In this document: positions 1 to 5,111 of the stretch, piece after piece
How the letters are laid out: each line of letters opens with the position of its first letter
Numbering within the stretch: the stretch's first letter is position 1
DNA from: Clostridia bacterium
GTDB taxonomy: Bacteria; Bacillota; Clostridia; Oscillospirales; CAG-272
Length of the DNA: 5,439 bases
NCBI GenBank assembly: GCA_900767415.1
Contig: CAAFYZ010000034.1
Span: 1-5,439, forward strand
Reading direction: 5' to 3'
Position numbers and translations under genes: made by a program
The notes under the pieces: model-generated
Databases searched by the model: none
What the model saw: only the letters and a program-made list of their open reading frames with translations
Told to the model about the DNA's origin: nothing

Positions 1-34
1 GTGACTGGAGTTCAGACGTGTGCTCTTCCGATCT
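1..34 (+). other. Illumina TruSeq read-2 adapter, not genomic
   Basis: The first 34 bases match the Illumina TruSeq read-2 adapter, beginning GTGACTGGAGTTCAG and ending GCTCTTCCGATCT. The match is from memory of the standard adapter and is exact over its full length. Genomic sequence starts at base 35. The adapter keeps the truncated minus-strand gene open for about 11 artificial codons, and it supplies the start codon of a spurious plus-strand frame at 20-226. No peptide that uses these bases is real. Confidence 0.97.
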
Positions 35-268
35 TCGAAGAGCATAGCAGGTGTAATCTATCGCCCCGTCGACATTTTTCAGTTGTTTTCCGGAAGCGAT
101 GGAAAAGACAGTGTCCGTGTCGTCATAGCTGTTGATCAACGAGACAATGGCATTTCTTTCGGCATTGACTTCCGTGATTGTCTGTGCGGCGGACGGAATC
201 AACAACGCGGCGGCAAGGAACAGTGAGAAGAGACCGAAAATACAACGATGAAACATTCTTTTTTTCAT
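35..268 (-). CDS. Secreted protein of unknown function, N-terminal fragment
   Basis: This is a 78-codon N-terminal fragment; the rest is lost where the adapter begins at base 34. It starts at the ATG at 268, with AAGGAG at 275-280 six bases upstream and a good promoter at 324-352. The protein begins MKKRMFHRCIFGLFSLFL. It has a positively charged n-region (residues 1-9), a hydrophobic core (about 10-24), and a likely signal peptidase I site after S-A-A (residues 26-28). No lipobox cysteine follows, so a secreted soluble protein is more likely than a lipoprotein. The visible mature part starts QTITEVNAERNAIVSL and continues with an Asp/Thr-rich segment (SYDDTDTVFS). I do not recognise a family, and the fragment is too short to assign one. 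The exported location is an inference from the signal peptide. Confidence 0.8.
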
Positions 269-274
269 GAGATA

Positions 275-280
275 CTCCTT
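275..280 (-). promoter_or_regulatory. Ribosome binding site of the truncated secreted-protein gene
   Basis: AAGGAG lies six bases upstream of the ATG at 268 on the minus strand. This fixes the start codon of a gene whose downstream end is missing and supports it as genuine. Confidence 0.8.
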
Positions 281-323
281 TTCTTTTTCCTTTTTTTGCT
301 TGGCGCGCACCAGCTCTACCGAT

Positions 324-352
324 AGAATACCATATTTTGGATATTGTGTCAA
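324..352 (-). promoter_or_regulatory. Sigma-A-type promoter for the truncated secreted-protein gene
   Basis: On the minus strand a perfect -35 box TTGACA (347-352) is separated by exactly 17 bases from a -10 box TATTCT (324-329, four of six consensus bases). Transcription would begin near 317, giving a leader of about 50 bases that contains the AAGGAG site. Spacing and orientation fit the gene starting at 268. Confidence 0.72.
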
Positions 353-520
353 GAGCGAAGAATGTCGAATCCTGTAATTTCCACAAATTTTTTTATTATC
401 TTCGCCAAAGACACGAAAAAAACGGAGCAAAAACTGTGCAATCGGTGAAATATACAGAGAATTTTTCCCGCGCGGAAGAAAAGCGGAAGAGAAATCGCTG
501 GAAAATTTCATAAAAACAAA
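353..520. other. AT-rich intergenic spacer, no gene seen
   Basis: This spacer lies between the promoter of the truncated gene and the terminator of the leftward operon. It is rich in A and T runs. I see no open frame with a ribosome binding site, no tRNA-like fold and no convincing operator. Short minus-strand frames that run from here into 123-386 overlap the real secreted-protein gene in a different frame. Confidence 0.6.
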
Positions 521-554
521 AGAAAAAAGGGTTTCCGACAGACATCGGAAACCC
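521..554 (-). terminator. Rho-independent terminator of the three-gene operon
   Basis: Perfect 10-bp arms (529-538 and 545-554, GGGTTTCCGA / TCGGAAACCC) enclose a 6-base loop. Read on the minus strand, the stem is followed directly by TTTTTTCTTTTG (about 517-528). It lies about 30 bases past the stop codon of the GGGtGRT gene and closes the transcription unit that starts near 2976. Confidence 0.92.
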
Positions 555-586
555 TTGAACATTCGGTTTTTGGGAAAAATCGCGAC

Positions 587-1591
587 TTATTTCTTCTTCT
601 GCGACTCTTCGACGGCAACGGCAACCGCAACGGTCGCACCGACCATCGGGTTGTTACCCATACCGATAAGACCCATCATCTCTACGTGCGCGGGCACGGA
701 AGAAGAGCCGGCGAACTGCGCATCCGAGTGCATACGCCCCATGGTATCGGTCATACCGTAGCTGGAAGGACCTGCCGCCATGTTGTCGGGGTGCAGGGTA
801 CGACCCGTACCGCCGCCCGAAGCGACGGAGAAGTACTTCACGCCGTTTTCGACACACCATTTCTTGTAGGTGCCGGCGACGGGGTGCTGGAATCTCGTCG
901 GGTTGGTCGAGTTACCGGTGATCGAGACACCGACGCCTTCAAGTTTCATGATGGCGACGCCTTCGGGAACGTTATCGGCACCGTAGCACTTGACATCGGC
1001 GCGGGGACCCTTCGAGTACGCTCTCTCTTCGGTCACCTTCACCGTCTCGGTGTAGGGATCAAAGACGGTCTCGCAGTAGGTGAAACCGTTGATACGCGAG
1101 ATGATCATCGCGGCATCTTTGCCGAGACCGTTCAGAATGACGCGCAGGGGCTTCACTCTGACCTTGTTGGCATTGAGCGCGATCTTGATCGCACCCTCGG
1201 CGGCGGCGAAGGATTCGTGACCGGCGAGGAAGCAGAAGCATTCGGTCTCCTCGGAGAGGAGCATCTTGCCGAGGTTGCCGTGTCCGAGACCGACCTTGCG
1301 GTTTTCAGCGACGGAACCGGGGATGCAGAAGGACTGAAGACCGATACCGATCGCTGCGGCGGCATCGGCGGCTTTTTTGCAACCCATCTTCAGAGCGATG
1401 GCGGCGCCGACGGTGTAAGCCCAGATGGCGTTTTCAAAGCAGATCGGCTGGGTGCCTCTCACGATCTTGTCGCAGTCGATGCCGGCGGCAAGCGTGATGT
1501 CGCGGCATTCTTCGATGGACTTGATGCCGTATTCTTTCAGGACGGAGAGAATCTTTTCTTCGCGTCTTTCGTAGTTTTCAAAAAGTGCCAT
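587..1591 (-). CDS. GGGtGRT-family protein (function unknown)
   Basis: This 334-residue protein belongs to the family named for its GGGtGRT motif, seen here as GGGTGRT at residues 259-265 within SVASGGGTGRTLHPDNMA. Other notable stretches are GHGNLGKML (103-111), CFCFLAGHESFAAAEGA (118-134) and the Gly/Met-rich tail segment MMGLIGMGNNPMVGAT (305-320). It has ten cysteines (29, 40, 51, 71, 89, 118, 120, 173, 202, 246), including a Cys-Phe-Cys pair. There is no signal peptide or obvious membrane segment, so it is probably cytosolic. The ATG at 1591 has an AGGAGGAG site at 1598-1605, six bases upstream, inside the 15-base gap after the NifU-like gene. It is the last gene of the operon. From memory, the family is typically found beside a NifU-like scaffold gene in anaerobes. 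A role in Fe-S or sulfur chemistry is inferred only from that neighbour and the cysteines. Family assignment is strong; biochemical function is unknown. Confidence 0.93.
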   Translation of the reverse strand: MALFENYERREEKILSVLKEYGIKSIEECRDITLAAGIDCDKIVRGTQPICFENAIWAYTVGAAIALKMGCKKAADAAAAIGIGLQSFCIPGSVAENRKVGLGHGNLGKMLLSEETECFCFLAGHESFAAAEGAIKIALNANKVRVKPLRVILNGLGKDAAMIISRINGFTYCETVFDPYTETVKVTEERAYSKGPRADVKCYGADNVPEGVAIMKLEGVGVSITGNSTNPTRFQHPVAGTYKKWCVENGVKYFSVASGGGTGRTLHPDNMAAGPSSYGMTDTMGRMHSDAQFAGSSSVPAHVEMMGLIGMGNNPMVGATVAVAVAVEESQKKK

Positions 1592-1606
1592 TTGTCTCTC
1601 CTCCTA

Positions 1607-2317
1607 TCAATCTTTACGCGGGTCGATGAACTTGACGGCGCCGTCCTCTTCGGAGAATCTGCCGTAGTGACCCATGGACTTGTTGTATGCGGTGGTGGGA
1701 TCGTCGCCCTTCTTGATGAAGTCGGTCATTTTGCCGAGGTTCACGAACTCGTAGCCGATGACCTGATCGTCGGCGTCGAGAGCCATGCGGGTGACATAAC
1801 CTTCCGCCATCTCCAGATAGCGGACACCCTTCTTCAGCGTGCCGTACATCGTACCGACCTGCGAACGGGTACCCTTGCCGAGGTCTTCAAGACCCGCACC
1901 GATGGTCAGACCGCCCTCGGAAAACGCGGACTGCGTTCTGCCGTATACGATCTGAAGGAACAGCTCGCGCATCGCGGTGTTGATCGCGTCGCAGACAAGG
2001 TCGGTGTTGAGTGCTTCGAGAATGGTTTTTCCCTGAAGGATTTCGGCTGCCATCGCCGCGGAATGGGTCATACCGGAGCAACCGATCGTTTCGACGAGAG
2101 CTTCCTGAATGATACCGTCCTTCACGTTCAGTGTCAGCTTGCACGCGCCCTGCTGGGGAGCACACCAGCCCACACCGTGCGTAAGTCCCGAGATGTCCTT
2201 GATTTCTTTCGCCTGTACCCACAGACCCTCTTCGGGAATGGGGGCGGGACCGTGTTTCGGTCCTTTGGCGACGACACACATGTTTTCCACTTCGCGGGAA
2301 TAGACAAGTTCTGCCAT
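1607..2317 (-). CDS. NifU_N/IscU-type Fe-S cluster assembly scaffold-like protein
   Basis: This 236-residue protein resembles the U-type Fe-S scaffolds (NifU N-terminal / IscU / SufU fold), on which clusters are assembled before transfer to apo-proteins. The core lies at about residues 45-150. It carries GWCAPQQGACKLTL (Cys52, Cys59) near the usual first ligand position and ETIGCSGMTHSAAMAAEIL (Cys80) matching the classic GC-x3-S helix start. The third canonical scaffold cysteine is not evident: the expected stretch reads YGRTQSAFSEGGL. Cys109 lies in a preceding helix. The C-terminal ~85 residues (about 150-236, containing GYVTRMALDADDQVIGYEFVNLGKMTDFI) extend beyond a typical IscU of about 130 residues. 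The ATG at 2317 has AAGGAG at 2327-2332 (spacing 9). The gene sits 26 nt after the pduL stop and 15 nt before the GGGtGRT start. No cysteine desulfurase is in the window. Fold assignment is good; scaffold activity is inferred. Confidence 0.88.
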   Translation of the reverse strand: MAELVYSREVENMCVVAKGPKHGPAPIPEEGLWVQAKEIKDISGLTHGVGWCAPQQGACKLTLNVKDGIIQEALVETIGCSGMTHSAAMAAEILQGKTILEALNTDLVCDAINTAMRELFLQIVYGRTQSAFSEGGLTIGAGLEDLGKGTRSQVGTMYGTLKKGVRYLEMAEGYVTRMALDADDQVIGYEFVNLGKMTDFIKKGDDPTTAYNKSMGHYGRFSEEDGAVKFIDPRKD

Positions 2318-2343
2318 TTGTTATATCTCCTTATGTATTTGAA

Positions 2344-2916
2344 TCAAAGAATGATGGTACCCATCACCGTGCCGAAGGCACAGGAGGCGTTCGACTCATC
2401 GGTGTCGATGTGCATCGCGGGAGCGAACTTTTCGCTCACACGGATCACGACGTCGCCGAAGATCGTCGTGCGCTCGGAGTTGATCTTGACCGAGACGATC
2501 TGCTTATCCTTTACACCGATCTCTTCGGCGTCTTTCGGGGTCAGGTGAATGTGACGCTTCGCGGCAATGACGCCTTCGGTCAGCTCGATCTCCTTACCGT
2601 TTTCGGGATTGACGAGTTTGCACCCGGGCGTCCCCGTGATGTCGCCGCTCTCGCGGATGGGTGCCGAGACACCGATCGAGCGGGCGTCGGTGAGAGAGAG
2701 CTCGACCTGGTTTGCCGAACGGACGGGACCGAGGATCGACGCTTTGAGCGATCCCTTCGGACCGACAACGAGCAGTTTTTCCGCACAGGCGAACTGACCG
2801 GGCTGGCTCAGATTCTTCTTGTTCGTCAGCTCGTATCCTTCTCCGAAGAGCGTGTCGACCGCTTCTCTTGTCAGATGAATGTGTCTTGCGGATGTTTCCA
2901 CCAAAACTTCTTTCAT
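2344..2916 (-). CDS. pduL: PduL-type phosphate acyltransferase (phosphotransacylase)
   Basis: This 190-residue protein is a PduL-family (PTAC) zinc-dependent phosphotransacylase that interconverts acyl-CoA plus phosphate with acyl-phosphate plus CoA. It has the two family repeats, each opening with Arg-His-Ile-His-Leu (residues 11-15 and 121-125). A further His169 lies in MHIDTDESNA near the C-terminus, and these histidines fit the known metal-binding pattern. GPVR (63-66) matches the conserved GPxR segment. The protein begins almost at the first repeat (MKEVLVETSARHIHL), so there is no N-terminal microcompartment encapsulation peptide and a cytosolic enzyme is expected, usually working with an acetate/propionate kinase. 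I chose the ATG at 2916, with AAAGGAG at 2928-2934. A TTG 20 codons upstream (2976) coincides with the predicted transcription start. It is the first gene of the operon. Acetyl versus propanoyl preference cannot be told. Confidence 0.92.
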   Translation of the reverse strand: MKEVLVETSARHIHLTREAVDTLFGEGYELTNKKNLSQPGQFACAEKLLVVGPKGSLKASILGPVRSANQVELSLTDARSIGVSAPIRESGDITGTPGCKLVNPENGKEIELTEGVIAAKRHIHLTPKDAEEIGVKDKQIVSVKINSERTTIFGDVVIRVSEKFAPAMHIDTDESNASCAFGTVMGTIIL

Positions 2917-2927
2917 GGTTTTGAAAA

Positions 2928-2934
2928 CTCCTTT
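2928..2934 (-). promoter_or_regulatory. Ribosome binding site that sets the pduL start
   Basis: AAAGGAG lies 11 bases upstream of the ATG at 2916 on the minus strand. The spacing is a little long, but there is no comparable site upstream of the in-frame TTG at 2976, which falls at the predicted transcription start. The PduL family also normally starts a few residues before the first RHIHL motif. Confidence 0.72.
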
Positions 2935-2982
2935 ACCTATTAAAATCACTTTATCAAAGCGGAGAAACCCCGCCAAGACAGT

Positions 2983-3011
2983 ATTATAGCATATTCCGCG
3001 TCGAAAATCAA
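2983..3011 (-). promoter_or_regulatory. Sigma-A-type promoter of the pduL / NifU-like / GGGtGRT operon
   Basis: On the minus strand, -35 TTGATT (3006-3011, four of six consensus) and a perfect -10 TATAAT (2983-2988) are separated by 17 bases. Transcription would start near 2976, giving a leader of about 60 nt to the pduL ATG. The leader includes a small G/C-rich stem at about 2959-2974. No operator palindrome is obvious. Confidence 0.78.
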
Positions 3012-3013
3012 TG

Positions 3014-3019
3014 TATAAT
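3014..3019 (+). promoter_or_regulatory. Possible -10 box of a rightward promoter for tepA
   Basis: TATAAT on the plus strand, preceded directly by TG, lies about 58 bases upstream of the tepA ATG. No good -35 box is visible 16-18 bases upstream, so this promoter is weaker or depends on an activator. It starts three bases from the -35 box of the divergent pduL promoter. Confidence 0.45.
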
Positions 3020-3077
3020 CCGAAATAATTCCGAAAAAACTAACAAAAAATCAAGAAAAGCGAAAGAGGGAGGACAC

Positions 3078-3764
3078 ATGGAAGAGAAAACGGAGAGCGG
3101 CACACCGGATTCCGTGATAAAAACGGGGTCACTCGCCATAGAAAACGGAAACGAAACCTTTTATTGCCTTTCAATCATCGGTCAGATCGAGGGGCATTAT
3201 GCACTGGAAAACAATCAGAAAAGTACAAAATACGATCACGTCATTCCGCTTCTTGCGGCACTGGAAGAGAGCGACAGGATCGACGGCGTCCTCATTCTCA
3301 TCAACACCCTCGGCGGGGACGTGGAGGCGGGGCTTGCCATGGCGGAGGTCATCGCCGGAATGTCAAAGCCGACGGCGTCCGTCGTCCTCGGCGGCGGGCA
3401 TTCGATCGGCGTCCCCCTCGCCGTGAGTGCGAAGCGGTCGTTTATCGTTCCGAGTGCCACCATGACGATCCACCCCGTCCGCACGAGCGGCGTGGTTCTC
3501 GGCGTTCCGCAGGCGTTCGACTACCTTGACCGTATGCAGGATCGGATCATTCGTTTTATCGTCGGTCATTCGAGGGTAAAAGAGGAGACGCTCCGCGGGA
3601 TGCTGACTCGCACGGACGTTCTCGTGAATGACATCGGCTCGATCCTCGACGGCTATGAGGCGACGGCGTGCGGACTCATCGACGAGGTCGGCGGGATTCA
3701 CGACGCATTGGTCGCATTGCGTCGGATGCGTCGGGAAAACACGGAAAACGAAGAAAAAGAATAA
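3078..3764 (+). CDS. tepA: TepA-type Clp-fold serine protease
   Basis: This 228-residue protein belongs to the ClpP/crotonase-fold serine peptidases and closely resembles TepA (YmfB) of Bacillus, which was named for enhancing pre-protein translocation and probably degrades cytoplasmic peptides. The core runs from about residue 28 to 212. GVLILINTLGGDVEAGLAMA (70-89) forms the oxyanion-side segment. VLGGGHSIGVPLAV (103-116) carries the likely nucleophile Ser109, and MTIHPVR (129-135) the likely catalytic His132. The acidic residue is probably Asp180 or Asp185 in the segment before GLIDEVGG (199-206). The extreme C-terminus is Lys/Glu/Arg-rich. No ClpX/ClpA partner is encoded nearby. The ATG at 3078 follows GGGAGG at 3068-3073. 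In many Firmicutes tepA neighbours the ftsK/spoIIIE locus; here the next gene is a YegP protein. No signal peptide is seen, so it is cytosolic. Confidence 0.92.
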   Translation: MEEKTESGTPDSVIKTGSLAIENGNETFYCLSIIGQIEGHYALENNQKSTKYDHVIPLLAALEESDRIDGVLILINTLGGDVEAGLAMAEVIAGMSKPTASVVLGGGHSIGVPLAVSAKRSFIVPSATMTIHPVRTSGVVLGVPQAFDYLDRMQDRIIRFIVGHSRVKEETLRGMLTRTDVLVNDIGSILDGYEATACGLIDEVGGIHDALVALRRMRRENTENEEKE

Positions 3765-3800
3765 ATCGGAAAAAATAATACGAAAATTTACAGAAAAGTC

Positions 3801-3829
3801 TTGTCTTCCGCAAAGAACTATGCTAAAAT
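3801..3829 (+). promoter_or_regulatory. Extended -10 promoter for the YegP-domain gene
   Basis: -35 TTGTCT (3801-3806, four of six) and -10 TAAAAT (3824-3829, five of six) are separated by 17 bases. TGC directly before the -10 box gives an extended -10 (TGn) element. Transcription would start near 3836. The promoter lies wholly in the 100-base gap after tepA, so the YegP gene can be expressed independently. No terminator separates the two genes, so read-through from tepA is also possible. Confidence 0.72.
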
Positions 3830-3851
3830 TATAGCAAAAGATTTTACGGAA

Positions 3852-3857
3852 GAGAGG
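3852..3857 (+). promoter_or_regulatory. Ribosome binding site that sets the YegP-gene start
   Basis: GAGAGG lies seven bases upstream of the ATG at 3865, an ideal spacing. A second ATG at 3860 is out of frame with the protein and only two bases from the site, so it is unlikely to be used. Confidence 0.65.
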
Positions 3858-3864
3858 CAATGTC

Positions 3865-4722
3865 ATGTCACTGTTTGAAAAACTGTTCGGTAAAAAAGAC
3901 GGAAAGGCAAAAGGGGAGAAAAAGAAACTTCCCGAAGAAGAGGACGGTCAGGTCAGATACATGAAGCCGAAGGAAAAAGCACCCGAGGCGACGAAACCCG
4001 CCGCACCGAAAAAAGAAGAACCGAAGGCGGCACCCGCGCCGAAAGCGGAAGAAAAAACCATGCCGACGCCCGAGGAAACAAAGAAACCCGAGCCGAAGGA
4101 AACGCCCGTCGCCAAAGAAGCGGCGCCCGCACCGAAGGCGGCAGAGAAGAGCACGGAACAGAAGAAACCCGCCGCGCCGAAAGCAGAAGAGAAGAACCCC
4201 GCCGAGACAAAGAAGGCGACCCCTGCCAAAGAAGAAAAAGCCGAAGATTCCGCGGACGAGGCGGAGAAGATAGCGACCGCCGAGACGAGCGAGTCGATCG
4301 CCCTCCCTGTGAAAACCGGACCCGTCGGCAAGTTTGATCTGAAAAAGTCGAAGGACGGACGCTTTGTTTTCAACCTTCTCGCGGCGAACCGCGTGATCGT
4401 TGCCACCTCGCAGGTTTATTCTTCCTCCTCCGCCGCGATGAACGGCATTCACAGCGTGATTGCCAATGCAGAGAAGGCACCGGTCGAGGATCAGACGCTG
4501 AAAAACTATACCCCCCTCAGCTATCCGAAGTGGGAGATCTATCTTGACAAAGGCAATCAGTATCGTTTCCGCCTCAATGCGTCGAACGGCAGCTGCATCT
4601 GCCATTCGCAGGGCTATACCACGAAGGCGAGTTGTAAAAACGGCATCGAGAGCATCATCCGCACCGTCAAAGATGCCGATACCGAAAAGTCCTATCTCAA
4701 AAAAGACGACGCGAAAAAATAA
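3865..4722 (+). CDS. Two-domain YegP (DUF1508) protein with long K/E/A/P-rich linker
   Basis: This 285-residue protein has three parts. The N-terminus (MSLFEKLFGKKDGK, 1-14) is a short amphipathic basic segment. Residues about 15-150 are a low-complexity linker of Lys, Glu, Ala and Pro with recurring APKAEEK-like motifs, expected to be disordered and highly charged. The C-terminal half holds two tandem YegP/DUF1508 modules. The first (about 155-203) contains FDLKKSKDGRFVFNLLAANR and an AAMNGIHSVIANA helix. The second (about 221-270) contains WEIYLDKGNQYRFRLNASNG and a CKNGIESIIRTV helix. YegP modules are small alpha/beta domains, often in tandem; their molecular role is not established. Cysteines occur only in the second module (CICHSQG and ASCKNG). 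There is no signal peptide. The N-terminal segment could be a peripheral membrane anchor, which is speculative. Two candidate terminators follow the gene. Confidence 0.87.
   Translation: MSLFEKLFGKKDGKAKGEKKKLPEEEDGQVRYMKPKEKAPEATKPAAPKKEEPKAAPAPKAEEKTMPTPEETKKPEPKETPVAKEAAPAPKAAEKSTEQKKPAAPKAEEKNPAETKKATPAKEEKAEDSADEAEKIATAETSESIALPVKTGPVGKFDLKKSKDGRFVFNLLAANRVIVATSQVYSSSSAAMNGIHSVIANAEKAPVEDQTLKNYTPLSYPKWEIYLDKGNQYRFRLNASNGSCICHSQGYTTKASCKNGIESIIRTVKDADTEKSYLKKDDAKK
3970..4260 (+). repeat. Low-complexity coding repeats in the YegP linker
   Basis: The segment encoding residues about 36-132 is built from degenerate short units, with Lys-Pro-Ala-Ala-Pro-Lys and Ala-Pro-Lys-Ala-Glu-Glu-Lys recurring. 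For example, AAACCCGCCGC occurs at about 3995 and again near 4165. The segment is strongly purine-biased on the coding strand, which explains the long Phe/Arg-rich open frames antisense to it. Confidence 0.7.
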
Positions 4723-4742
4723 GATTTCGCCGTCGACCGCTG

Positions 4743-4782
4743 CCCGCGTGCCGCGGGACGGCGCGCGGGAGAAGATTTTTTT
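4743..4782 (+). terminator. First candidate terminator after the YegP gene
   Basis: 11-bp arms (4743-4753 and 4759-4769, CCCGCGTGCCG / CGGCGCGCGGG with one G-T wobble) enclose a 5-base loop. A run of seven T follows at 4776-4782. The T run is offset from the stem by six bases (AGAAGA), which weakens it as a classical terminator. Confidence 0.55.
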
Positions 4783-4809
4783 CGACGCTCCTCCCGAAAA
4801 ACTACAAAA

Positions 4810-4857
4810 CCCCCGGCTGTCGGGAAGGGAACGCCCTCCCGACAGCCGGGGGTTTTT
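4810..4857 (+). terminator. Strong Rho-independent terminator, possibly bidirectional
   Basis: Perfect 16-bp arms (4810-4825 and 4837-4852, CCCCCGGCTGTCGGGA and its complement) are followed directly by TTTTT at 4853-4857. The apical GGG/CCC can extend the stem past a single bulged A, leaving a four-base loop. An A-rich stretch before the left arm (4796-4809) would give a T-rich tail on the minus strand, so it may also stop leftward transcription. It ends the tepA/YegP region. Confidence 0.93.
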
Positions 4858-4999
4858 ATGCGCGCGCCGCGCACTTTTGCCGTAGTCGTCGTAACCTTTG
4901 CGGACTTTCGGAGACTTTCGCCCACGATCCGATGATCCGATAAGAGAACCCGCACAAGCTCCGGCTTTTCAAATCCTGCACCTTTGCATACTCTTTTCC
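4858..4999. other. Non-coding spacer, nothing recognised
   Basis: I see no gene with a ribosome binding site and no tRNA fold here. Visible structure is limited to a GC-rich start (GCGCGCGCCGCGC) and a perfect tandem octamer GATCCGAT at 4926-4941. A plus-strand frame at 4898-5179 has no plausible start site and runs into the repeats. Confidence 0.6.
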
Positions 5000-5075
5000 T
5001 CCCTCACGGCAAGCCCTCTGTCAAACACAGAACATCCACTTGCTTTTTCAAGGGAAAGATTCCGCTACGCCGACA
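5000..5075. repeat. 76-bp direct repeat, copy 1
   Basis: The repeat begins TCCCTCACGGCAAGCCCTCT and ends ATTCCGCTACGCCGACA. It matches 5364-5439 without gaps, with 8 mismatches in 76 bases by my count, mostly transitions. It contains a small inverted repeat TCTGT/ACAGA (5017-5031) and a CTTG/CAAG stem around a T-rich loop. It is non-coding and flanks the tandem array and hairpins. Confidence 0.88.
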
Positions 5076-5111
5076 CTTTGGTGAGTTTACATATCGGCAG
5101 GCGCCATACTG

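Noticed and set aside
20..226. Plus-strand frame beginning at base 20
   Set aside because: Its start codon lies in the adapter and the rest is antisense to the secreted-protein gene.
123..386. Minus-strand frame overlapping the secreted-protein gene
   Set aside because: It is in a different frame from the gene with signal peptide, promoter and AAGGAG site, and it starts upstream of that promoter.
686..2548. Plus-strand open frame of 620 codons
   Set aside because: It lies antisense to three clear protein families (GGGtGRT, NifU-like, PduL), has no ribosome binding site or recognisable domain, and reads as Gly/Asp/His/Arg-rich shadow sequence.
2917..2976. Upstream TTG start adding 20 residues to PduL
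   Set aside because: The TTG at 2976 coincides with the predicted transcription start, has no ribosome binding site, and the added residues are not typical of the family.
3860..3862. Alternative ATG for the YegP gene
   Set aside because: It is out of frame with the protein and only two bases from the ribosome binding site.
3868..4605. Minus-strand frame of 245 codons, Phe/Arg/Gly-rich
   Set aside because: It is the antisense of the low-complexity K/E/A/P linker and YegP domains, and its composition follows directly from that bias.
4926..5000. Possible tRNA-like segment (TTTTCAAATCCTGC resembles a T-arm)
   Set aside because: No acceptor stem, anticodon arm or D-arm can be paired around it.
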